A DNA stretch of 64,000 nt from Cherax quadricarinatus (Eukaryota; Arthropoda; Malacostraca; Decapoda; Parastacidae), in contig NC_091311.1 of the NCBI RefSeq assembly GCF_038502225.1, positions 38,312,072-38,376,071 on the forward strand, read 5' to 3'. How positions within the stretch are numbered: the stretch's first letter is position 1; each line of letters opens with the position of its first letter. The position numbers and the translations under genes are program-made. Shown here in pieces: positions 56,163-64,000 of the stretch. The notes under the pieces were generated by a model. The model saw only the letters and a list, made by a program, of their open reading frames with translations. It made no database searches and was not told the origin of the DNA.

Positions 56163-56525
56163 AATGATAATAATAATAATAATGAGTAGAAGAAAAAGAA
56201 AGAAGAAGAAAGAAGAAGAAAGAAGAAGAAAGAAGAAGAAAGAAGAAAGAAAGAAGAAAGAAGAAGAAAGAAAGAAGAAAGAAGAAGAAAGAAGAAGAAA
56301 GAAGAAGAAAGGAGAAAGAAGAAGAAAGAAGAAGAAAGAAGAAAGAAGAAAGAAGAAAGAAGAAAGAAGAAAGAAGAAGAAGAAGAAGAAGAAGAAGAAG
56401 AAGAAGAAGAAAGAAGAAGAAGAAGAAGAAGAAGAAGAAGAAGAAGAAGAAGAAGAAGAAGATGAAGAAGATGAAGAAGAAGAAGAAGTAGAAGAGGAGG
56501 AGGAGGAGGAGAACGGAGAAAGAGA
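56163..56525. repeat. Purine tract (AAG)n/(AAAG)n
   Basis: After six AAT units the + strand is almost pure A and G for about 330 bp (AAGAAGAAAG and (AAG)n blocks, then GAGGAGGAGG). Such tracts can form intramolecular triplexes. Lys/Glu and Ser/Phe/Leu frames across it are composition artefacts. Confidence 0.95.
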
Positions 56526-56569
56526 TAGCATAATGACAAAACATTGATAACAGCATCAACAATGAAGAA

Positions 56570-56880
56570 ATAAAGCAAAAGCAGCAACAACAACAGAAGC
56601 AGCAGCAAACAAAAAACAACAGTCACAACAACAACAACAACAACAACAACTTCAACACCAATAACAACAGCCACATTAGTTGCACTTGTGTCCTTTTACC
56701 TAACATATTGTTGGTAATTCTAACAACACTATTACGGTCTCATCAACACCAAGGTACTTCAGCAACAGCAACAACAAATACAAAACAAACAACATCCACA
56801 AACAACACCACCACTACAACAACAACAAGCGCAAAACAAGCCAAGAAAAACAAGAACAACAACACTGGAGAGAGCACAGA
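56570..56880. repeat. CAA/CAG-rich low-complexity tract
   Basis: Interrupted CAA, CAG and ACC triplets over 300 bp. No domain in any frame. Confidence 0.85.
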
Positions 56881-56944
56881 CAGGGCCTCCATATGAACGT
56901 TACTTTGGGTACACAATTTACAACAATGAACTACAGCAGACAAA

Positions 56945-57015
56945 AAAAAAATGTCCTTTAAGAACCGGTTAGACAAGCACTTAGCAGACTCCGATTTAGC
57001 TAGATGTTGAACAGA
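56945..57015 (+). pseudogene. CR1-like LINE extreme C-terminus
   Basis: SFKNRLDKHLADSDLARC is the final conserved block of CR1-type proteins. A 24-codon scrap at the boundary of the next minisatellite. Confidence 0.65.
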
Positions 57016-57024
57016 GGCTGGCTG

Positions 57025-57250
57025 CGGTCAGGTATTGCGGGCAGGTATTGCTGAGAGGTATGGTGGTAGGATGGAAGATATTGCTGAGAGGTATGGTGGT
57101 AGGATGGCAGGTATTTCTGAGAGGTATGGTGGTAGGAAGGCAGGTATTACTGACAAGAATGGTAGGATGGCAGGTACTGTTGACAAGTATGGTGAAATGG
57201 CAGGTATTGCTGTCAAGTTACATAGGTTGGCAAGTATTACTGACAAGTAG
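57025..57250. repeat. ~35-bp minisatellite, degenerate
   Basis: Units of GCTGAGAGGTATGGTGGTAG plus GATGGCAGGTATT, about six copies with increasing divergence rightwards. It is followed by AGT/AGC triplets (57250-57315). Confidence 0.85.
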
Positions 57251-57315
57251 CAATAGTAGTAGAAGTAGTAGTAGTAGTGGTAGCAGCAGCAGCAGCAGCA
57301 GTAGTAGTAGTGGTA

Positions 57316-57711
57316 CAGTAATAGTTGTGGCTATTTATGTATCAATTCTGCCTCAACAATTCCTTTGCACATTTTTTCTGTACATCACACTTCCGGCTTT
57401 TTTTTTCAAGGCATTAGTATATCTGGAGGGCGTGGAAGGTAAGGAGAGAGCCTTCTGCTATACTATTCTAATCTCAGTCATGTAGACAGCAGTAGAAGTA
57501 ACTAGATTATAATTAGTCCTCAGCAGATGGCCTCGACATCGATCGAAATGGTCTTATAGCTAATATATTCACGTGAAAGCGCTAAACCAGTATGAGTCAC
57601 ACAGCGCCTGAGAAATGGGAAAGGTGGAAGTTAGTCAGGTTGGATGTGATAAGGAGAAAGTCTTATACTCTGTGCCATTCACATGTATTCCCAAGTATCT
57701 TGTAGCAAGAG
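57316..57711. other. Mostly unrecognised; possible retroposon end
   Basis: At about 57570-57640 the text GCGCTAAACCAGTATGAGTC and ACAGCGCCTGAGAAATGGG resembles the GTTTAGCGC-containing retroposon tail near 16258 (- strand sense). No gene seen. Confidence 0.4.
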
Positions 57712-57860
57712 ATACTTAAGTTGCAGCAAAAAATACTTGAGTTGCAGTAAAAGATACTTGAGTTGCCGTAAAAGATACTTGAGTTGCAGTAAAAGATATC
57801 TGAGTTGCAGTAAAAGATACTTGAGTTGCCGTAAAAGATACCCGAGTTGCAGCAGCAAAC
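57712..57860. repeat. 21-bp minisatellite, seven copies
   Basis: Unit AGATACTTGAGTTGCAGTAAA with CCG variants. The 21-bp period keeps a 7-residue repeat (CSKRYLS) open, which is not evidence for a gene. Confidence 0.92.
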
Positions 57861-58204
57861 CAATTTCTTATTTAACGCCACTCGAAATCTGTTAGCATTA
57901 TTCAGTTATGTTAACAGCGTCCATCCCTCGGGCATAAACATCATTCACGTATATTTAAAAGCGTGTAACTCAACGGTATAAACATTACTAATGTACATTT
58001 GATGCATACAACACACTGGTGCAGTGATAATGCACGTCGAGAGCTTTCAGCCTTCTCTGACGCTCCACAATATCCCTCAAGACTTGAACCGTATTGTAGA
58101 ATAATTAATTGGTGTTTTGTTTCCGGTTGTGCTTGTATCCATGATGTCTCGTGTACCTGTCGACTGGATGTCGACACTGAACACGTTCTGTGTAACCCAT
58201 GTAC

Positions 58205-58275
58205 TGTAACATTATCTTACTAGGCAAAACGCTTCCTCAGTAAAGATATGTAGTATTGCATGTATCTTATTCGTA
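58205..58275 (+). mobile_element. Hammerhead-family tail relic
   Basis: GGCAAAACGCTTCCTCAGTA, then AAGATATGTAGTATTGCATG and TATCTTATTC, a diverged version of the GAAACGTTTCCTCAATAAAG tail. Confidence 0.55.
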
Positions 58276-58277
58276 CC

Positions 58278-58486
58278 ATCTATACCAGTGGTCCTCAACC
58301 TTCCTAAGCAAGTGGGCCACATTTAATGGTCAAATGTGTGATGAGGGGCCCCACGGTCTTGTTGACACTGTGCAGTGTGTAACCTACATAAAACGGAATT
58401 CTTGTTTTCAAGTTAGGGCCGCATCCGTTTTCTGGAAGGGCCACACGAGGCCCACGGGCCGCAGGTTGGGGACTTCTGATCTATTT
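58278..58486. mobile_element. hAT-type MITE, 193 bp
   Basis: Terminal repeats CAGTGGTCCTCAACCTTCC (58286) and the complement of CAGAAGTCCCCAACCTGCGG (ending 58478). Flanking 8-mers ATCTATAC and ATCTATTT agree at six of eight. The inside is noncoding with GGGCC motifs. It landed next to the Penelope-like tail. Confidence 0.82.
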
Positions 58487-58529
58487 GATACATTCTGTGA
58501 AACCCATGATTAGTCGTAATTGACGACTA

Positions 58530-59245
58530 TTAGCGAATAAAACTGAGGTTTCTGTGGCTGTGAGTCGAGCTTCAGTGAATATACCTGAGGTTTCCGGAGC
58601 TGTGAGATGAGACAGTCGAGCTTCAGTGAGTATACCTGAAGCTTCAGGGGCTGTGAGATGAGACAGTCGAGCTTTAGTGAGTATACCTGAAGCTTCAGGG
58701 GCTGTGAGATGAGACAGTCGAGCTTTAGTGAGTATACCTGAAGCTTCAGGGGCTGTGAGATGAGACAGTCGAGCTTTAGTGAGTATACCTGAAGCTTCAG
58801 GGGCTGTGAGATGAGACAGTCGAGCTTTAGTGAGTATACCTGAAGCTTCAGGGGCTGTGAGATGAGACAGTCGAGCTTTAGTGAGTATACCTGAAGCTTC
58901 AGGGGCTGTGAGATGAGACAATCGAGCTTTAGTGAGTATACCTGAAGCTTCAGGGGCTGTGAGATGAGACAGTCGAGCTTTAGTGAGTATACCTGAAGCT
59001 TCAGGGGCTGTGAGATGAGACAATCGAGCTTTAGTGAGTATACCTGAAGCTTCAGGGGCTGTGAGATGAGACAGTCGAGCTTTAGTGAGTATACCTGAAG
59101 CTTCAGGGACTGTGAGATGAGACAGTCGAGCTTTAGTGAGTATACCTGAAGCTTCAGGGACTGTGAGATGAGACAGTCGAGCTTTAGTGAGTATACCTGA
59201 AGCTTCAGGGGCTGTGAGATGAGGCAGTCGAGCTTTAGTGAGTGC
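58530..59245. repeat. 51-bp minisatellite, about 13 copies
   Basis: Unit CCTGAAGCTTCAGGGGCTGT plus GAGATGAGACAGTCGAGCTT and TAGTGAGTATA. CCTGAAGCTTCAGG is a 14-bp perfect palindrome. Edge copies diverge and inner copies are nearly identical. The - strand frame of 258 codons (17-residue repeat ILTKARLSHLTAPEASG) is open because 51 is a multiple of three; nothing marks it as a gene, but see findings. Confidence 0.95.
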
Positions 59246-59289
59246 CGATGATACCACTAAGTCACAGTCGTGCTTCCTTTAAAATCGCC

Positions 59290-59420
59290 CCCGTTGTAAG
59301 TTCCGTGGCTGAGTGGTTACAACGGTTGAGCTCCGTCAATGTCATGACTACGGTTCGAGTCCTCGTTAAGTATTTTGTCTATTCTTGTTCGATGAACGTA
59401 AGTCTTTTCATTAGAAGCGT
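59290..59420 (+). mobile_element. tRNA-derived SINE or tRNA pseudogene
   Basis: TTCCGTGGCTGAGTGGTTAC gives an A-box-like region at 59301-59320, and GGTTCGAGTCC at 59352-59362 is a consensus B box 40 bp later. The cloverleaf does not close at the acceptor stem. T-runs follow at 59420, a possible pol III stop. Confidence 0.6.
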
Positions 59421-59624
59421 TTTTTTTTAATTTTTTTCCGTATGATTTCGAACTTATAGGACACCCTGTATATATAGGACACGGTGTAATAAGACACATT
59501 AATACTTCAACCAATCAACAAATGGATTCAGAACATCGTCGGTCAACAATTTTCCTCATGTAAAGAAGACCGGAACAAAAATACAGCCCAAACAGAGAGT
59601 AAGAACAAGCAGGACGTGATTTTA

Positions 59625-59745
59625 CCAAGGATATATTTCGCTCTCGTTAGAGCTTTATCAAGTCATGACTTGACGAAGCTCCACACAGAACGAAACGCTT
59701 TTCCCAGATGGCATTCTGCTCAAAATAAATGGGAGCGAAACGTGC
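59625..59745. mobile_element. Head-to-head hammerhead-like relics
   Basis: Around the centre GTCATGAC, the - strand has CTTGATAA, AGCTCTAACGAGAGC, GAAATAT and the + strand has CTTGACGA, AGCTCCACACAGAAC, GAAACGCTTTT. Both are degraded, but the paired layout repeats that of 16868-17092 and 49213-49391. Confidence 0.6.
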
Positions 59746-60099
59746 CGTTTCTTCACAGAGTTTAAACTTAATTCCTTTCTAAGCTCATTCTGCAACTTGT
59801 GTTATTGTCTCCACGGAGCAACGAGACTAACAGATTACATAACAACAGCGGCGGTGATGACGCAAACAGAAAACAAAAGAGACCGGAGTGAACTTGCGTC
59901 TTCAATTAGGACGCGTTGCTTCACAATCATGGTGTTCAAAAGGAACAAATGACGTGCAGTCAGAATGGCAAACTTACGACCTATTAAGAGTCAGTTGCAT
60001 ATTCATACCTACTCGAACACCTGTTTGCAATAAAACCGGCTTTTAAATATGCAATTTCCTCGGCGCATTTGCATTGCACGAGAATTATACCTTGAATAT

Positions 60100-60440
60100 A
60101 ATTTTGTACTTAAGGAGCATGCATAATTTAATTGGTCACTATATACATTTTTTTAAATGGTCACTATATACATTTTTTAACTGATAACTATATACATTTT
60201 TTAATTGGTTATTATATAAATTTTTTAATTGATGACTATATAATTTTTTAATAGGTTAATATATACATTTTTTAATTGGTTATTATATAAATTTTTTAAT
60301 TGATGACTATATAATTTTTTAATAGGTTAATATATACATTTTTTAATTTATGACTATATACATTTTTAACAGGTTAATACATACGTTTTCTAATTAAACA
60401 CTATATAAATCTTTATTTTGGTTATTATATACATTTTTTT
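60100..60440. repeat. AT-rich degenerate tandem repeat
   Basis: Units of GGTTAATATATACATTTTTT plus AATT of 22-36 bp recur about twelve times. A clear direct copy of a 72-bp block occurs near 60200 and 60270. Confidence 0.85.
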
Positions 60441-60795
60441 AATTGGCCACTATGTACATTATTTGATAAGTGCGATGCTCAATTTATTACAGCATAAGTT
60501 ACTTCGATTACTTTATAAATATTACTTAATTGATTATTATGCATATCAGATATATAATGTATACATAGTAGTCAGATGTGTATACAGCAGTTTTATAAGT
60601 GTAGAAAGTAATAACATAATCTTAAAAGATAATTTAATATATTACTTTATTTATAAATGCATATCTGACTAATATGACTATATACATATCTGATTACAAT
60701 GACTACTATATACATATCTAACTACTATGTGTATTACATATTTTTATTGTATACATTACGTACTGCTACCTAATTTATCTTGATGGTGGTAGTAC
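60441..60795. other. AT-rich, no feature
   Basis: Continues the AT-rich composition with CTATATACATATCTGA repeats near 60670-60720. A frame of 84 codons has no domain. Confidence 0.5.
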
Positions 60796-60797
60796 TT

Positions 60798-60803
60798 TCT
60801 CTC

Positions 60804-60836
<33 letters not shown>

Positions 60837-60960
60837 GTCTCTCTCTCTGTCTCTCTCTCTATCTCTCTCTCTGTCTCTCTCTCTGTCTCTCTCTCTGTCT
60901 CTCTGTCTGTCTGTCTCTCTCTCTCTCTGTCTCTCTGTCTCTCTCTCTCTCTCTCTCTGA
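60798..60960. repeat. (CT)n/(TCTG)n microsatellite
   Basis: CTCTCTGT and CTGTCTGT units over 160 bp. Ser/Leu-Val frame through it is an artefact. Confidence 0.95.
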
Positions 60961-61325
60961 CAGTAATTTGCTACATATAAGAGTCTGTATGTAAGGCTCC
61001 TGAGAGTCGTCCTGGTAAGTTATTCACACCACATACTGACTCCACTTACATTTACGTCACTTAAACATCAGCTTTATTTCCTCGTCATTAATACTCATTT
61101 TACTTCGCCAATTCTGTTTTTTTTTCCTGACGTAGCGCCTTCTCTTTTTGAAAATTTGTTTCTAATGGTGAAATTTTACGTTATTATGTGGTATTTTCTC
61201 AGGTTATGTTATGTTATGTTATGCTATGTTATGTTATGCATACCACAGGCTCTTCAGTCCTTTATATAAGTTTGTATAATGTTGCAATTAAATTCTCATT
61301 CTTATTCTTATTCTGATAAACTCGA
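60961..61325. other. No gene; short (GTTAT)n
   Basis: GTTATGTTATGTTATGCTAT near 61204-61240 is the only structure seen. Confidence 0.5.
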
Positions 61326-61329
61326 TAAG

Positions 61330-61600
61330 TGTTATGGGACCACGACTCTTCAATACCCTCCCTTCATGCATAAAGGAGGATTACCGACAACCTCCTAGCT
61401 GTCTACAAGAGGGATCTCGACAGATTCCCCCCAGAACAGTTTCTGATCAGCCGGATTGTGGTGCATACGTTGGACTGCGTGCAACGGGCACTAACAGTAT
61501 GATCGATCAGACCAGCAACCAGGAGGCTTGGTCTGGGACCAGGTCGCGGGGGCAGTGACCTACGGAAGCGACTACAGGTAACCTCCAGGTAGGTACTTCC
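61330..61600 (+). mobile_element. CR1-like LINE 3' end fragment
   Basis: GPRLFNTLPSCIKE, frameshift, LVYKRDLDRF-like text and the GACTGCGTGCAACGGGCACT tail, ending in AACCTCCAGGTAGGTA. More diverged than the 36901 copy. Confidence 0.8.
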
Positions 61601-61868
61601 ATAAATAACGTACATTTCACTACACATAATGGAATTAACGATAACCAGCGGTGATGCGTCTCTCAACGAGGAATCCCAAGAATAAAATGCTGAACGTTAT
61701 AATCTGAACGTTTATCGTACTTGATGTGAGAATGATCTCCAGAATCATTCATCTGCAGGAAAAGTAGAATTGGCAGTGATAAGTTAAAGAGACAGGAATA
61801 AGTTGAGCAAGATCGTTTGTTAATAGAAAATAATTGAATAAGGTATTTCTCGAATTCTCCTTCTCCTA

Positions 61869-61961
<93 letters not shown>

Positions 61962-62285
61962 ACACTCGGCCGCCTCCCATCGATGTAGGGTGACCCGATA
62001 AAGAAGAAAACAGTTCAACTGTCAGTCATTCAATCACTGCCTTACCAGAAGGGCACTAACATCAGAGTTCAGATGACCCTTCAAGCCTCCACATCCCCAC
62101 CCCTACTTCAGAGTGCAGGCACTGCACTCTCACCTCCAGGACTCGAGTCCGGGTAATCGGTTTTCCTAAATCCCCTTCTCACATGTTACCTTGCTCACAC
62201 TCCAACACCACGCCAAATCATCAAAACCACTTACCTCCACTCACTCCTAAAGTTTACACAAGCAGGGTGGAGGCCATCGCCCTCG
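61869..62285 (-). mobile_element. LINE 3' end with (AAT)n tail
   Basis: On the - strand TGGAGTGTGAGCAAGGTAAC, GACTCGAGTCCTGGAGGTGA, GTGCAGTGCCTGCACTCTGA match the 3' end of the LINE at 14637-16257. The sequence then runs into (AAT)n (61869-61961, seen as ATT on +). The two copies show that this family's tail is an AAT repeat. Confidence 0.85.
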
Positions 62286-62880
62286 CCACCCGGTCCCAGA
62301 TCTGGTCTTCTGGTTAATAGTCTCATCAGCTGTCCCTTGAAGGGAACTTCAGAATACATGTGCTGGGACTAGAGTGTTGGTTGTAGTCATCACACGTCTT
62401 TCGTATTTCAGTAATTGACAATATTGCCTCGGGACTGACGACTGCCTTTAACTGAGTCCGGGTCTCTGACCAGTCAGGTTGTTGATGATCGTCGGGGAAT
62501 AGAAGAAAGGAGAGAAAGTGAAGTCAGCGCGGCGAAGAAAGGTCAAAGTGAAGCATACTGCAATAAAGGAGAGGCAGAGAAAATGTGTCGTTGCGAACAC
62601 TGGGAAGTGAGGGAAAGATGAAGTAGCGGCACAGCGGCATAAGTGCAACATAACGACACAGGAAGTCAACACAAGTGGACATGACAAGTGCCGAGGCTAT
62701 ACCTAGTTGAGAGTTAAGGAGTGGCAGTTTTTGAGGCAGGCAAACCAGTAGTGCCCAGCTGTGTTAAAGACCAGGATCTCTGACGCTGGGGAACTAGTAT
62801 CCGGCTGTGGGAATTAAAGACCAGGGTCTTAAGACTGCTCAGTTGTGTTAGGTAAAGACCAGAGTCTCTAAGAAATCAAA
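62286..62880. other. No recognisable gene
   Basis: A weak internal repetition of GACCAGGATCTCTGA/GACCAGGGTCTTAAGAC about every 60 bases (62765-62870). Otherwise unremarkable. Confidence 0.4.
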
Positions 62881-62884
62881 TCAG

Positions 62885-63235
62885 GGAACGAGTGGGTCTT
62901 GAATTCATGGTAAGAGAGTCCTGAAACTCACAGGCCAGTGCGTTAACCACTGATCCATGCAGGAATGTTAGCATGGGTCTCACTGTGACCACAAATGTAG
63001 GATTTTACTGGTGAATCCCACACCAGCGTGGCTATGGTGTGCTCTAGATCAAGTCCCCTCCAAGCTACGATCGTGATATTACAAAACCGTAATATCACAG
63101 CATGGCTGGGGATCAAACCCGTGGCTAGTGAGCCCTAAAACTTGCAGGTTAGTGTGCTTAACCACTGGCCTGAGGTTCGAGCTCCACCCATGATGTGTTT
63201 GCGATAGTTTTATTACGATTTCGTGAGTCATGATG
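62885..63235. mobile_element. tRNA-like SINE pieces in both orientations
   Basis: - strand tRNA-like segments (CCAGTGGTTAAGCACACTAA; CACGGGTTTGATCCCCAGCC with its B box near 63112) and a + strand piece GGTTCGAGCTCC followed by TTTGCGATAGTTTTATTACG, the tail type of the left arm at 15480. The body GACCACAAATGTAGG and CACACCAGCGTGGC is shared with 9280-9490. It looks like several overlapping copies. Confidence 0.6.
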
Positions 63236-64000
63236 GTCTCTGAGGCTGGGGTACTAGCGTTTGCCTATGTACATTAATTTAAAAGATGTGCAACTGAATA
63301 CACTCACGACGTCGTCTCATGAACGTAATAGAGATCACTGTATGGGCGATACGTCGCCAGGAAAGGTTCCATTTAACTGTATTTGTGTCTACTAGGTACC
63401 AGGAGTGGTGGGCAATCAATCCTTCGTCCATTTGTTGTGTCTCGATCTCTTGTTGGGAGAACATCATGAGCCACTTAGAGATACAACGGATCCTCAAGTA
63501 AGTGCTGCATTACTTGTGTTTTCAGGTGGACGGAAGCTTCGTCATTCCTGCTTGGTTCATGCTAGGAAGACTTGTAATTCACTGGAAAGCGTTAAGTCAG
63601 TAAGGGTTACACATCACCTTGGGAATAAGATACCCAGGTTTGATCCAATGAAGGTGAGAGAAACCTTAATTCTTTGAATCAAGAGATCTTCACCTACATC
63701 AACGTAACCCCTACCCTAGGAGGGAAAGACTCTTCATGCACTTAGCCTGTATAGTCCAACAACCTCTGTTTCTGTCCTCGGAACCTATCAGTAGGACCTC
63801 CGATTCTTGGAAATTTCTACGAGTTTGGAACTGGATACATCCAGGTGATCTGCTGTTAGTATGCAGCAGTGTGTAGCTGTGCAAGGAATAGCTGAGTAAT
63901 AAGTCGGTTTGTACGTTTGTTATGCATAAAGTCTATCCATTACCCTAGGGTTACTGAGACTACATAACACATGTACACCAACAGTCATGAATACCTTACT
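63236..64000. other. No recognisable feature
   Basis: Unique-looking sequence. Frames of 60-90 codons near 63320-63680 overlap on both strands and show no domain; splice-like GTAAGT and TTTTCAG dinucleotide contexts near 63500-63525 are not enough to call an exon. Confidence 0.35.

Noticed and set aside
56112..56674. Ser/Phe/Leu-rich and Lys/Glu-rich frames of 120-170 codons
   Set aside because: Composition of the purine tract; every frame on both strands is open.
63319..63677. Exon-like frames with nearby GTAAGT and TTTTCAG
   Set aside because: Overlapping open frames on both strands, no homology recognised, and no second exon. Not enough to call.

Overview
This is a stretch of animal nuclear DNA made almost entirely of transposable elements and satellite-like tandem repeats. 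I find no intact host gene, exon chain, rRNA, functional tRNA or CRISPR array. The mix of CR1-type LINEs, a Tx1-like LINE, hAT transposons with ZBED- or ZMYM-like transposases, Penelope-like remnants, tRNA-derived SINEs and very abundant (AAT)n, (CA)n and long minisatellites suggests a decapod crustacean, probably a crayfish. That is inference from general knowledge; no single locus proves it.

Layout. 1-9.3 kb: short tandem repeats, a tRNA-SINE, CR1 fragments in both orientations, microsatellites. 9.3-20.7 kb: a degenerate CR1 copy interrupted by a 1.4-kb hAT (8-bp imperfect target duplication), a second LINE (- strand) interrupted by a 411-bp palindromic SINE pair (13-bp duplication), a 225-bp palindromic element (12-bp duplication), then two CR1 copies converging on a (CA)n tract; the - strand copy (18.15-20.69 kb) keeps an 847-codon frame. 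20.7-32.1 kb: inverted (AAT)n/(ATT)n, Penelope-like remnants, a 3.3-kb array of 34-bp units and another 34-bp array. 32.1-36.7 kb: a truncated Ty3/gypsy element inside that second array, flanked by TACT, with both outer ends being the same LTR end. 36.7-42.5 kb: CR1 3' end, a 32-bp array, and a LINE split by a 1.65-kb insertion of 400-bp tandem units (14-bp duplication), then a GIY-YIG endonuclease fragment. 42.76-55.71 kb: one hAT transposon with a perfect 8-bp duplication (GTATAAAC), swollen to 13 kb by a 5.5-kb Tx1-like LINE (14-bp duplication), a 179-bp palindromic element (13-bp duplication), a ~4.3-kb 19-bp minisatellite itself hit by a solo LTR, and a CR1 tail. 55.7-64 kb: purine tract, minisatellites, a hAT MITE, LINE and SINE pieces.

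The most interesting signal is a dispersed family whose members carry a hammerhead-ribozyme-like core: CTGANGA, a stem with a TGT loop, then GAAACGTTTC or GAAACGTC. About twenty copies or relics occur. Seven keep the whole core, and the stems covary between subfamilies. Four of the seven lie in the 400-bp tandem array, each unit also carrying a TATA-like box, a few hundred bases from a Penelope-type GIY-YIG fragment. This matches what is known of Penelope-like elements and retrozymes, whose repeats encode hammerhead ribozymes. The copies here have one extra A next to the stem, so activity is untested.

Nothing here works together as a pathway. The window records successive insertions, and the target duplications let their order be read.
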